DNA of 34,054 bases from Syntrophales bacterium (GTDB taxonomy: Bacteria > Desulfobacterota > Syntrophia > Syntrophales > Fen-1087), in NCBI GenBank assembly GCA_030656035.1, contig JAUSOK010000052.1, positions 1 through 34,054 on the forward strand, given 5' to 3'. Below, piece after piece: positions 27,188-34,054 of the stretch. Numbering within the stretch: position 1 is the first letter of the stretch; every line of letters begins with the position of its first letter. Made by a program: the position numbers and the translations under genes. Below the pieces are notes generated by a model. It saw only the letters and a list, made by a program, of their open reading frames with translations, ran no database searches and was not told the DNA's origin.

Positions 27188-29676
27188 AGCGCATCCACGA
27201 CAGCCTCCGGCAGGTTCTTGGCCGACATCGCCTCGTTTTCTGGTATGACGGTGAGGGAGATTGGGCCAAGGAATTTGAGACTTTTACCGCTGATGACGTT
27301 GAGAAGGTGCGCGTAGAGAATAACGAGTTCGGCGTGAAGGTGCGCATCCTGCGCCATCCAGATCGAAATACGCGGTTTCTGCTTTATTTCCCCAGCCCCC
27401 GGCCAAACGATGCGGACAACTGGCTCCTCGACCTTCTCCTTCAGGGCCATGAATACAAGGCAGACCGGGCCTCTTTGGCGTTGCAGGATACCGGCCTTTC
27501 CTATGACTTCCATCACGTCGTCGAACAGCATCTTCCCTTTTTCAACGCACAGAAACGCATCGAGGCCCTCCGGGGAATCTTGGACAAAGATGATGACGCA
27601 GACGCCGTCCGCCTGAAGATGATGGCCGTCCTGGCTGGGACCGCCCCGGATGTGGATACCCTGCTCCTGCATTTCCTTCGGGAAGCGTCTCTGGCATCGC
27701 TTTTTGACCCTCTGACCGAAGCGCTGGGTCCGGCTGAATTGGTGGGCGACTTCTGGAAGGGAGTAGCAGCGCTTTTCAGCTACACCGCTGATGAACCGAC
27801 GCTTGTGGATTTTGCTGTGAGTCTTTTCCGAGGGACCAATCCATTGGAGACTTCGGCCTCGTTAAACCCCCACGGACGGGTTTTTCTTCAGAGATGGAAG
27901 GACAGCCAGAGTCACGCTGATACTTTCCGGCATTGGTCTACTCGTCTGGAGGCGGATCTTCACGTCGAAGCCCGATTGGAGTCGCTCTCAGACATTACCA
28001 TCATCCTGGATGCGGATGAGTTTCCAGTTTTCGAGAAGAAGATCATTCATTCGCTTTGCCGTTCATTCGAGGCGGGTGCAGGCAAAGAAGCAATCCTTCC
28101 GATCATTCAGCGCCGCCGCCGTTCGTTCTGGTATCCGACCCATGAGCACGGTTATAGAGCCTTGGAGCTGGCAGTGGAATTACGGGAGCTGGTCGCGGGA
28201 GCAGAGCTGACTGTGGGCGCCTTGGATGAAGGTCTTACCCGGTACACCCAAAGCTGGTGGCGGATCGACATGGCCTACCGTCGGTTCTGGTTCCACCTGC
28301 GCCACTATGCACAGACCAATTTGATGGAGAAGACAGCCGCCTGGGTGGAGAAGACCTATGTGAACAATTTTCTTCTTCCCCTGACGGACTGCTGGAGCGA
28401 CCGAATCCGGGAGCTGTCCCGGTGGTCGTCGGAGGTCCTTCCCCCACAAACGGCGTTCTTCGATCGCTACGTGCAACCGTTCCTGGAAAAAGGTCAGAAG
28501 GTCTTTGTGGTGATCTCCGACGCCCTGCGCTACGAGGCGGCCTGTGAATTTGCTGCCACTCTGAGAAATGAGGATCGGTGGACATGCGAAGTGGAGGCTA
28601 TGCTCGGTGCGCTGCCTTCCTACACACAGCTTGGGATGGCGGCACTCCTTCCCGGCAAGACCCGTGAAATAGACGGGTCCACCGGCAACGTGATCTTGGA
28701 CAGTCGCAGCACCATCGGAACACAAAACCGCAGCGAGATCGTCAAAGCCAAGACCAACGGAAGAGGCATCGCCCTACAGGCGGAGCAGTTTCTGGAACTG
28801 AACACCAAGACCGAGGGCCGCGCCCTGATGCGCGATCACGACGTGGTTTACATCTATCACAATGCTATTGACGCCGTGGGGGATTCCGTTTCTACGGAGG
28901 CTCAGACCGTGGATGCCGTCGAGCGTGCTTTTGGCGAATTGATGAGGATTCTCAAGAAAATTGCCAACATCAACGCCACGAATATGATTTTGACTTCGGA
29001 TCACGGGTTCCTCTTCCAGCAGGAGGCCGTGGCTGAAGGCGATATGGCCACCCTGCCGCAGGCGACGGAATGGACCTACAGAAACCGGCGTTTTGCTATC
29101 GGGACGAAAGTGCAAAACGGTCCAGGAGTGAAACTCTTCCTGGCTGCCGATCTCGGCTTGACCGGGAAATGGACGGCTGCCTTTCCTCTTTCCCTGGGAC
29201 GCTTCCCATTGCAGGGATCTGGAAAACGATATGTTCATGGTGGGATAACACCCCAGGAGGTCGTTGTGCCCGTACTACGCATCCACAAGGCACGCGCCAG
29301 TGACACCAGCCGGGTTGAGGTGGATGTGCTCCGGATGCCGTCGAAAATTACGACCGGCCAGGCCAGTTTCGCACTTTATCAGGAGCAGCCGGTTGATGAC
29401 AAGATTCTTGCGCGACAACTTCGGATAGGGTTGTTCTCCAAAGATGGTGCGCCCCTCTCTGAGGTCCGTAGCGTTTCCTTTGACTCTGGCGACAGCGAGG
29501 CCCGACGGAGAGAAACGAATATAGTTCTCGCGCTCTCCCGGAACGCTGACGCTTTCAATAACCAGGAGATCGAACTGCGCATGGAAGAGACATTGCCGGG
29601 GACCAATCAGTCGGTCGTTTACAGGAGTTATACACTCAGATTACAAAAACCATTTGGGAGCGATTTTGATGAATGA
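27184..29676 (+). CDS. pglZ: BREX protein PglZ (BrxZ), alkaline-phosphatase superfamily
   Basis: PglZ is the common signature protein of all BREX types. This 830-residue form matches type 1 in length. The PglZ domain lies at about 430-680, with the metal-binding motif VFVVISDALRYEAA (Asp near 446) and the second metal site ILTSDHGFLFQ (TSDHGF at 604-609), in the arrangement of alkaline-phosphatase-like enzymes. A C-terminal beta-rich segment begins after HGGITPQEVVVPVLRIHKA. The true substrate is unsettled, and nuclease or phosphodiesterase activity has been considered for the family. The start overlaps the pglX stop by four bases with a GGAGGACG ribosome site, and its end overlaps brxL by eight bases. 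Confidence 0.95.
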   Translation: MKRIHDSLRQVLGRHRLVFWYDGEGDWAKEFETFTADDVEKVRVENNEFGVKVRILRHPDRNTRFLLYFPSPRPNDADNWLLDLLLQGHEYKADRASLALQDTGLSYDFHHVVEQHLPFFNAQKRIEALRGILDKDDDADAVRLKMMAVLAGTAPDVDTLLLHFLREASLASLFDPLTEALGPAELVGDFWKGVAALFSYTADEPTLVDFAVSLFRGTNPLETSASLNPHGRVFLQRWKDSQSHADTFRHWSTRLEADLHVEARLESLSDITIILDADEFPVFEKKIIHSLCRSFEAGAGKEAILPIIQRRRRSFWYPTHEHGYRALELAVELRELVAGAELTVGALDEGLTRYTQSWWRIDMAYRRFWFHLRHYAQTNLMEKTAAWVEKTYVNNFLLPLTDCWSDRIRELSRWSSEVLPPQTAFFDRYVQPFLEKGQKVFVVISDALRYEAACEFAATLRNEDRWTCEVEAMLGALPSYTQLGMAALLPGKTREIDGSTGNVILDSRSTIGTQNRSEIVKAKTNGRGIALQAEQFLELNTKTEGRALMRDHDVVYIYHNAIDAVGDSVSTEAQTVDAVERAFGELMRILKKIANINATNMILTSDHGFLFQQEAVAEGDMATLPQATEWTYRNRRFAIGTKVQNGPGVKLFLAADLGLTGKWTAAFPLSLGRFPLQGSGKRYVHGGITPQEVVVPVLRIHKARASDTSRVEVDVLRMPSKITTGQASFALYQEQPVDDKILARQLRIGLFSKDGAPLSEVRSVSFDSGDSEARRRETNIVLALSRNADAFNNQEIELRMEETLPGTNQSVVYRSYTLRLQKPFGSDFDE

Positions 29677-31831
29677 TGAACCTTTACCCAATTCGGACGA
29701 AACACCGGAACCTCTGGATCTGACACCGGCCAAACTTAGCACTCTTGATCGGAAGATTCTTGAGTATTTTCCAGGGCTGGTGGTTCGTAAAGACCTGACC
29801 AAGGGGCTCAAGCAGAACGCAATCGTCCCGACCTATGTTCTTGAATATCTTCTGGGCCAGCACTGCGCCACAGATGATACCGCAGCACTTGAAGCGGGAC
29901 TGGAAAGTGTCCGGAAGATACTGGCAAGGCACTACGTGTACCGGAACCAGTCAGAACTGGTGAAATCCACGATCAAAGAAAAGGGCAACCACAAAATCAT
30001 TGATAAAGTCACTGTGGAGTTGAATGATAAGGGTGGCTACTACGAGGCTAAGTTTTCTAACCTTGGGCTGACAAAGGTGCCTGTTCCTGATGATTTCGTT
30101 CGTCGCCATCCGAAACTACTCGTCGGTGGCATCTGGTGCATTACGGACTTGACCTATGAGATTACGGAAGACCGGAAGTCCAGCCCTTGGCAGATCGACG
30201 CGCTGAAACCGATCCAGGTATCGCGAATTGATTTCGAGGAGTTCGTAAAAGCCCGTAGCCATTTCACATCGGATGAATGGTTGGGCCTCCTGATGCAGAC
30301 AATCGGTTTCAACCCGGAGGTCCTGAGCCGCCGGGCAATGTTCCTTTTTCTCCTCCGCCTCATTCCCTACTGCGAACACAATTACAACCTCATCGAGTTG
30401 GGGCCGAAAGGAACGGGGAAATCTCACATCTACGCAGAGTTTTCTCCGAACGGCATCCTGATTTCAGGTTCCGAGGTCACGACGCCGAAACTCTTCGTGA
30501 ACAATTCTAACGGTCGCATAGGCCTTGTAGGATACTGGGACTGTATCTGCTTTGACGAGTTCGCAGGCAAAGATAAAAAGGTGGACAAGGGTCTCGTGGA
30601 CATAATGAAGAACTACATGGCCAACAAATCCTTTTCTCGCGGTATCGAACAGTTGAGCGCCGAGGCTTCGATGGTCTTCATGGGCAACACGAAGAAATCC
30701 GTCCCTTATATGCTCAAGCATTCCCATTTCTTTGAACCGCTTCCCGATGAATATATCGACTCTGCCTTTCTGGATCGCATCCATGCTTACAGCCCCGGTT
30801 GGGAATCCCCCGTCATCAGCAGCGAACTCTTTTCCGCTGGTTACGGGTTCATTGTGGATTACCTTGCAGAGACCCTCAAGCACCTGCGCAACGAAGATTT
30901 TACCGGGAACTATAAAGCGCACATGGAAATCGCTTCAGAATTGTCCACCCGCGACGAGACGGGCATTGAAAAAACCTTCTCGGGCCTGATGAAACTTATC
31001 TATCCCGATGGTAATTGCAACGAGGCGGAGTGTGAGGAGATGCTGCGGTTCGCGATGGAGGAGCGGCGTCGGGTTAGAGAGCACATCCTGCGCATTGACG
31101 ACACGTTCGCGCCGCATGATTTCATTTATCGCCGTATATCAGACGGAAAGCTGCTGACGGTCCTCACGCCGGAAGAGGTTCAGTACCCCGCCTTTTTTCG
31201 GAGACCATCCAAAGAGGCATCGGAAGAAGAAGCAGGCACGCGAGAGGGTGCTGAACAAACAGCGGGAACAGAAGACCACTCTGCACCTGACCCAGCAAAG
31301 CCCACTTCTTCCGGCGGCGTTTCATTGGGCGCTGGCCAGGTATCAGTTCCCCTCCAAGGTCACTTGACCATTCCCGAAAATGCCCGTGGCTGGAGTTATC
31401 GCCGTATCTTTGCCAACCACTTACAAGGGGCGCGAAGAATCATCGTCCAAGACCCTTACATAAGGCTTTTCTTTCAGGTCCGCAATCTTATGGAATTTCT
31501 GCAAATGGTCCATGAACTGGTGCCGGAAGGGGATGAGATGGAGGTTCATCTGGTAACACAGTCCGATCCCGGCACATGTGAAAAGCAAGAGGAGTTTCTC
31601 CGTCAGATTGTGGAATCCTTCACCGGCTCCCGTGTGAGTTTTTCTTGGGAACTGAGCCACAGCCCCAACTTTCATGCCCGCAGTGTAGAAACCGACACAG
31701 GCTGGAGAATCTCCCTGGATCGCGGTCTCGACATGTTCCAGAAGTTTGAAAGCGGCGCGTTCTCTCTCGAAGCAGGTGTCCAGGAAGCCCGGATGATGCG
31801 GGGGGCTGAGATCACATACCTGAAGCAATGA
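29669..31831 (+). CDS. brxL: BREX AAA+ protein BrxL with a C-terminal MIT_C (PLD-like) domain
   Basis: The first about 530 of 720 residues are a standard BrxL: N-terminal domain (LDRKILEYFPGLVVRKDL), then an AAA+ core with Walker A GPKGTGKSHIYAEF at about 245-252, SGSEVTTPKLFVNN, Walker B CICFDEFAGK and an AFLDRIH segment. A low-complexity linker (about 515-560, rich in Glu, Ala, Thr and Pro) follows. The last about 155 residues do not resemble the Lon protease domain of classic BrxL. They match MIT_C, the phospholipase D-like end of MITD1-type proteins: GWSYRRIF, IIVQDPYIRLFFQVRNLMEF, VHLVTQSD, then FHARSVETDTGWRISLDRG and LDMFQ. The ATG at 29669, with GGGAG upstream, is preferred over a TTG at 29654. 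Confidence 0.9.
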   Translation: MNDEPLPNSDETPEPLDLTPAKLSTLDRKILEYFPGLVVRKDLTKGLKQNAIVPTYVLEYLLGQHCATDDTAALEAGLESVRKILARHYVYRNQSELVKSTIKEKGNHKIIDKVTVELNDKGGYYEAKFSNLGLTKVPVPDDFVRRHPKLLVGGIWCITDLTYEITEDRKSSPWQIDALKPIQVSRIDFEEFVKARSHFTSDEWLGLLMQTIGFNPEVLSRRAMFLFLLRLIPYCEHNYNLIELGPKGTGKSHIYAEFSPNGILISGSEVTTPKLFVNNSNGRIGLVGYWDCICFDEFAGKDKKVDKGLVDIMKNYMANKSFSRGIEQLSAEASMVFMGNTKKSVPYMLKHSHFFEPLPDEYIDSAFLDRIHAYSPGWESPVISSELFSAGYGFIVDYLAETLKHLRNEDFTGNYKAHMEIASELSTRDETGIEKTFSGLMKLIYPDGNCNEAECEEMLRFAMEERRRVREHILRIDDTFAPHDFIYRRISDGKLLTVLTPEEVQYPAFFRRPSKEASEEEAGTREGAEQTAGTEDHSAPDPAKPTSSGGVSLGAGQVSVPLQGHLTIPENARGWSYRRIFANHLQGARRIIVQDPYIRLFFQVRNLMEFLQMVHELVPEGDEMEVHLVTQSDPGTCEKQEEFLRQIVESFTGSRVSFSWELSHSPNFHARSVETDTGWRISLDRGLDMFQKFESGAFSLEAGVQEARMMRGAEITYLKQ

Positions 31832-32074
31832 GGGGCCAATCAGTTGCTCAATAATACCAATGATAGCCGGGGATTTTTCTCCTCCCAGCCCCGCACCACC
31901 TGGCATGTTGGCGGCCCTTGATACAATTGTAGTGGGCAGAAAGCCTGTTTGAGATAAAAAAATGGCGGAACTCTAACTTAACCTGTGGTACAAGTATCGG
32001 GGGAAGTCACTTGGAAAATTCGCCTTATCGAAGAGAAATTCATGAAACGCATATGAGATCCGGAGGGCGTGTAA
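31832..32074 (+). other. Spacer between brxL and the AAA/DUF4276 pair
   Basis: 243 bases without a supported gene. A short open stretch starting at a GTG (31985-32056, 23 codons) has no ribosome site and is not called. No strong terminator or promoter was found, so read-through from the BREX operon is possible. A good ribosome site, GGAGGG (32062-32067), precedes the next gene. Confidence 0.5.
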
Positions 32075-33181
32075 ATGGCTAATTCACTGGACAAGTTGAC
32101 AATACGTGGGTTCAAGTCCATCCGGTCCTTGGAGAATTTTGAACTCAAAGACCTGAACATCTTCATTGGCGGCAACGGCGCCGGTAAGAGCAATCTGGTT
32201 GAATTCTTTCGACTGCTGCGAAAGGTCATTGACGGCAACCTTGATGAATACATTCGCTCTGGCGGCGGAATCAGCGATTTCCTCTTCAATGGCCGGAAAG
32301 TGACGTCACAAATCGAATTCGAAGCACGTTTTGGTGTTCGCGGTTATCGCTTCAATATAAAGTCTGGTCCATCGGAAAATTGTTTGCTTACAGATGAAGC
32401 CCGTTACTACAAGCTTGGACAAACTGGTTGGTGGAATCTGGGTGACAGCCCAGACGGTAAATCGTTGCTGGTAAAAGAAGCAAAGGGTGATTCATCGGAC
32501 AGCAAATACAGCAGGCCGGTTTATGATGCGATTTCTTCGTGGCAGATCTATCACTTCCATGATACCAGCGCCACGGCAGCAATGAGGCACTATGAAATAA
32601 TCCAGGACAATAAAGTGTTGCGTTTTGATGCTTCCAACATCGCTCCTTATCTGCTGCGACTCAAAACCGAGCACCCAGATGCGTATCGGGAAGTTCTGAA
32701 TTCGGTACGGCTGGTGATGCCCTTTTTCGATGATTTTCTTCTGGATGTGACAGAATTTGGAGAAAAACAGAAAGTTAATCTTTCCTGGCGGCAAAAGGGC
32801 TCGGATTACCCCATGCAGCCTTATCATTTTTCCGATGGTTCTATCCGTTTCATTTGCCTCGCAACAGCGTTGCTTCAACCGAAGCCGCCTTCAACAATCA
32901 TTATTGATGAGCCCGAACTGGGTCTGCATCCGTCCGCAATCGCCATCTTAGCCGAACTGATCCAAAACGCTTCCAAGCGGACGCAATTGATCGGGGCCAC
33001 ACAATCCCCCGCTCTGATAGATTATTTCGGCGTTGAAGATGTAATTGTAGTCAACCGCAAAGATGGTGCTTCAACCTTTGAGAGACTGCATGAAAAGGAC
33101 TTTAACGTGTGGCTTGAAACCTATTCTGTCGGCGAACTCTGGAGCAAGAATGTCATTTCCGGAGGACCTGTCTATGAGTGA
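32075..33181 (+). CDS. SMC/ABC-type AAA ATPase (AAA_21-like), defence-module candidate
   Basis: A 368-residue ATPase of the RecF/OLD/SMC-like group. The N terminus ITIRGFKS-type strand (LTIRGFKSIRSLENF) leads to Walker A GGNGAGKS at 32-39. The ABC signature is FSDGSIRF, Walker B is TIIIDEPELGLHP (Asp278, catalytic Glu279), and the switch histidine position is Gln in ATQSPALIDYF, a variation known in this group. There is no coiled-coil arm and no Toprim domain in the protein itself. The partner gene starts inside its last codons (eight-base overlap), so the two are surely made together. In OLD, Gabija and PARIS systems such ATPases sense phage and control a nuclease-like partner. A similar role is inferred here, not shown. 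Confidence 0.85.
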   Translation: MANSLDKLTIRGFKSIRSLENFELKDLNIFIGGNGAGKSNLVEFFRLLRKVIDGNLDEYIRSGGGISDFLFNGRKVTSQIEFEARFGVRGYRFNIKSGPSENCLLTDEARYYKLGQTGWWNLGDSPDGKSLLVKEAKGDSSDSKYSRPVYDAISSWQIYHFHDTSATAAMRHYEIIQDNKVLRFDASNIAPYLLRLKTEHPDAYREVLNSVRLVMPFFDDFLLDVTEFGEKQKVNLSWRQKGSDYPMQPYHFSDGSIRFICLATALLQPKPPSTIIIDEPELGLHPSAIAILAELIQNASKRTQLIGATQSPALIDYFGVEDVIVVNRKDGASTFERLHEKDFNVWLETYSVGELWSKNVISGGPVYE

Positions 33182-33860
33182 TTATGTTGAAATCGTGGCT
33201 CTTGTGGAGGGGCCTACCGAAAAAATCTTCATAGCGGACATATTGGTGCCCTACCTGGCTGGGCATAGTGTTTTTATGACACCGATTATTATTTCCAAGC
33301 CGGGTCAGAAGGGCGGGGATGTCAGATTTGCTCGGGTGAAGAATGATATCGAGCTTCATCTGAAGCAACGGCGAGACACCTATCTAACGCTTTTTGTGGA
33401 TTACTATGGGATTAAAAGCGATTGGCCAGGGTTAGAAGAAGCGAAACGGCAATCCACTCCAAGTAAAAAAGCAGAAAAAATCAATAGTGAAACAAAAGCC
33501 CAAGTGAACAAGCTTTTTGGAACCTGTGGTTCGGACAGGCGATTTATTCCCTACGTCGCCATACACGAATTTGAAGCGTTGCTTTTCAGTGAACCACAAA
33601 AACTCGCCGAGCTGTTACATGTATCCCCGTCCAAAATTAACAAGATTCTTGCAGAATGCGGTGAACCAGAGAATATCGACGATTCACCAATGAGAGCGCC
33701 ATCCAAGAGACTGGAAGACCTTTCGGATCAATTCAAAAAGACATTGACGGGTATTGCGATTGCCAAAGCAATTGGCTTGACGAAAATTCGAGAGAGTTGT
33801 CCAATCTTCAATGGTTGGCTAACGGCTGTTACTAAGTTGAAAGGCGCATCCCATGGTTAA
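33174..33860 (+). CDS. DUF4276 protein, Toprim-like partner of the AAA ATPase
   Basis: A 228-residue DUF4276 family protein. The N terminus IVALVEGPTEKIF carries the Toprim-like glutamate (Glu12), KPGQKGGD follows, then the metal-site-like strand LFVDYYGIKSDWPG (Asp76) and HEFEALLFSEP (His131, Glu132, Glu134). These are the conserved points of the family, which is widely found beside AAA_21 ATPases. The frame is open 37 codons further upstream, but the ATG at 33174, behind GGAGGACC, gives the family N terminus and overlaps the ATPase stop. The acidic residues suggest a metal-dependent nuclease, by analogy with OLD-family Toprim domains and with AriB of PARIS, but no activity is proven. Confidence 0.85.
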   Translation: MSDYVEIVALVEGPTEKIFIADILVPYLAGHSVFMTPIIISKPGQKGGDVRFARVKNDIELHLKQRRDTYLTLFVDYYGIKSDWPGLEEAKRQSTPSKKAEKINSETKAQVNKLFGTCGSDRRFIPYVAIHEFEALLFSEPQKLAELLHVSPSKINKILAECGEPENIDDSPMRAPSKRLEDLSDQFKKTLTGIAIAKAIGLTKIRESCPIFNGWLTAVTKLKGASHG

Positions 33861-33939
33861 CTTGCGAGAACAGCTTGCTCATTTCCAAAAGAAAGCTGCT
33901 ACAAAAAAAATTAGGCTCCTCGCTAAAATGTATGGGTAA
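33853..33939 (+). pseudogene. Third ORF of the AAA/DUF4276 module, cut off at the IS junction
   Basis: An ATG at 33853 overlaps the end of the DUF4276 gene and opens a frame of 28 codons (MVNLREQLAHFQKK..., basic and helical). Its stop TAA (33937-33939) falls inside the probable first bases of the insertion sequence, so at least 27 codons come from the original DNA and the rest is lost or lies beyond the IS. The overlap with the preceding stop is the main support. No family can be recognised from so short a piece, and it may also be chance. Confidence 0.35.
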
Positions 33940-34054
33940 CCCGGTTCGGAACATGATAGAGGTCCGTCATCAAGGAATGAGAAAGGTTGATACGGATCAT
34001 CATGAGAGACACGGATTTATTTCAGTTGGCATTGGGTTTGACACCGCCATGGCA
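33934..34054 (+). mobile_element. Left end of an ISL3-type insertion sequence
   Basis: The transposase start at 34002 resembles ISL3-family proteins. The element's left end is placed at GGGTAACCCGGTTCGG (from 33934), because the sequence changes character there and ISL3 elements commonly begin with GG(G/C)T. The AT-rich eight bases just before (AAATGTAT) would fit the eight-base target duplication of this family. The right end lies outside the window, so neither the inverted repeat nor the duplication can be confirmed. Confidence 0.6.
34002..34054 (+). CDS. ISL3-family transposase, N-terminal fragment cut by the window edge
   Basis: Only 17 complete codons are present, reading MRDTDLFQLALGLTPPW, which is the characteristic N terminus of ISL3-family transposases. 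The rest continues beyond the window. The catalytic DDE residues cannot be checked, so it is unknown whether the element is intact. Confidence 0.7.
   Translation, partial: MRDTDLFQLALGLTPPW

Larger units (their letters stand above)
18924..31831 (+). other. Type 1 BREX phage-defence locus (brxA-brxB-brxC-pglX-pglZ-brxL)
   Basis: Six genes in the canonical type 1 order lie on one strand with overlaps of four to eight bases, or a seven-base gap before pglX, so they probably form one transcript. The locus looks complete: every frame is intact and every motif expected for the first five proteins is present. BREX methylates host DNA through PglX and blocks replication of unmethylated phage without cutting the host genome. 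The mechanism of the block is not fully resolved. The unusual part is the C-terminal domain of BrxL. Confidence 0.93.

Noticed and set aside
31985-32056. A 23-codon frame from GTG in the spacer after brxL
   Set aside because: No ribosome site and too short to assess. It may be a remnant, but it cannot be supported.

Overview
The window joins a dense bacterial housekeeping region, all on the minus strand (about 1-18.2 kb), to a defence island on the plus strand (about 18.9-34 kb). Several things suggest a Gram-negative bacterium near the Syntrophales (Desulfobacterota, former Deltaproteobacteria): the order rpsB-tsf-pyrH-frr-uppS-cdsA-dxr-rseP-tsaB, the short EF-Ts, the psd-pssA pair and the PurF-like protein beginning MGGLFG. 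This placement is inferred from gene content and was not tested.

Housekeeping side, read in the direction of transcription from high to low coordinates. secA and argJ come first, then rpsB-tsf-pyrH-frr, which ends in a clear intrinsic terminator. uppS-cdsA-dxr-rseP follows as a chain of four-base stop/start overlaps, then tsaB, a small DUF465-like gene, psd-pssA (phosphatidylethanolamine synthesis, again with four-base overlaps) and a terminator. asd-rsmD, coaD with an aspartate-type aminotransferase, and a PurF-like protein complete the block. The PurF-like protein lacks the usual N-terminal catalytic cysteine. The secA leader holds three potential hairpins arranged like an attenuator.

A gene-poor, AT-rich spacer (18244-18923) separates the divergent blocks. 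It carries a candidate plus-strand promoter and a strong terminator-shaped hairpin just before the first defence gene.

Defence side. brxA-brxB-brxC-pglX-pglZ-brxL is a complete type 1 BREX (bacteriophage exclusion) set, closely packed or overlapping, so probably one operon. PglX would methylate host DNA at a specific site, and the other proteins together block phage replication. Two features stand out. BrxL has the expected AAA+ core, but its C-terminal part matches the MIT_C (phospholipase D-like) domain rather than a Lon protease. The central part of pglX, where the target-recognition region is expected, is much poorer in GC than its flanks. Behind BREX lies an overlapping pair: an SMC/ABC-type AAA ATPase and a DUF4276 (Toprim-like) protein, reminiscent of OLD- or PARIS-type two-gene defence modules. 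A third, translationally coupled reading frame after this pair is cut off where an ISL3-type insertion sequence begins. The IS transposase runs off the right edge. No tRNA, rRNA or CRISPR array was seen.
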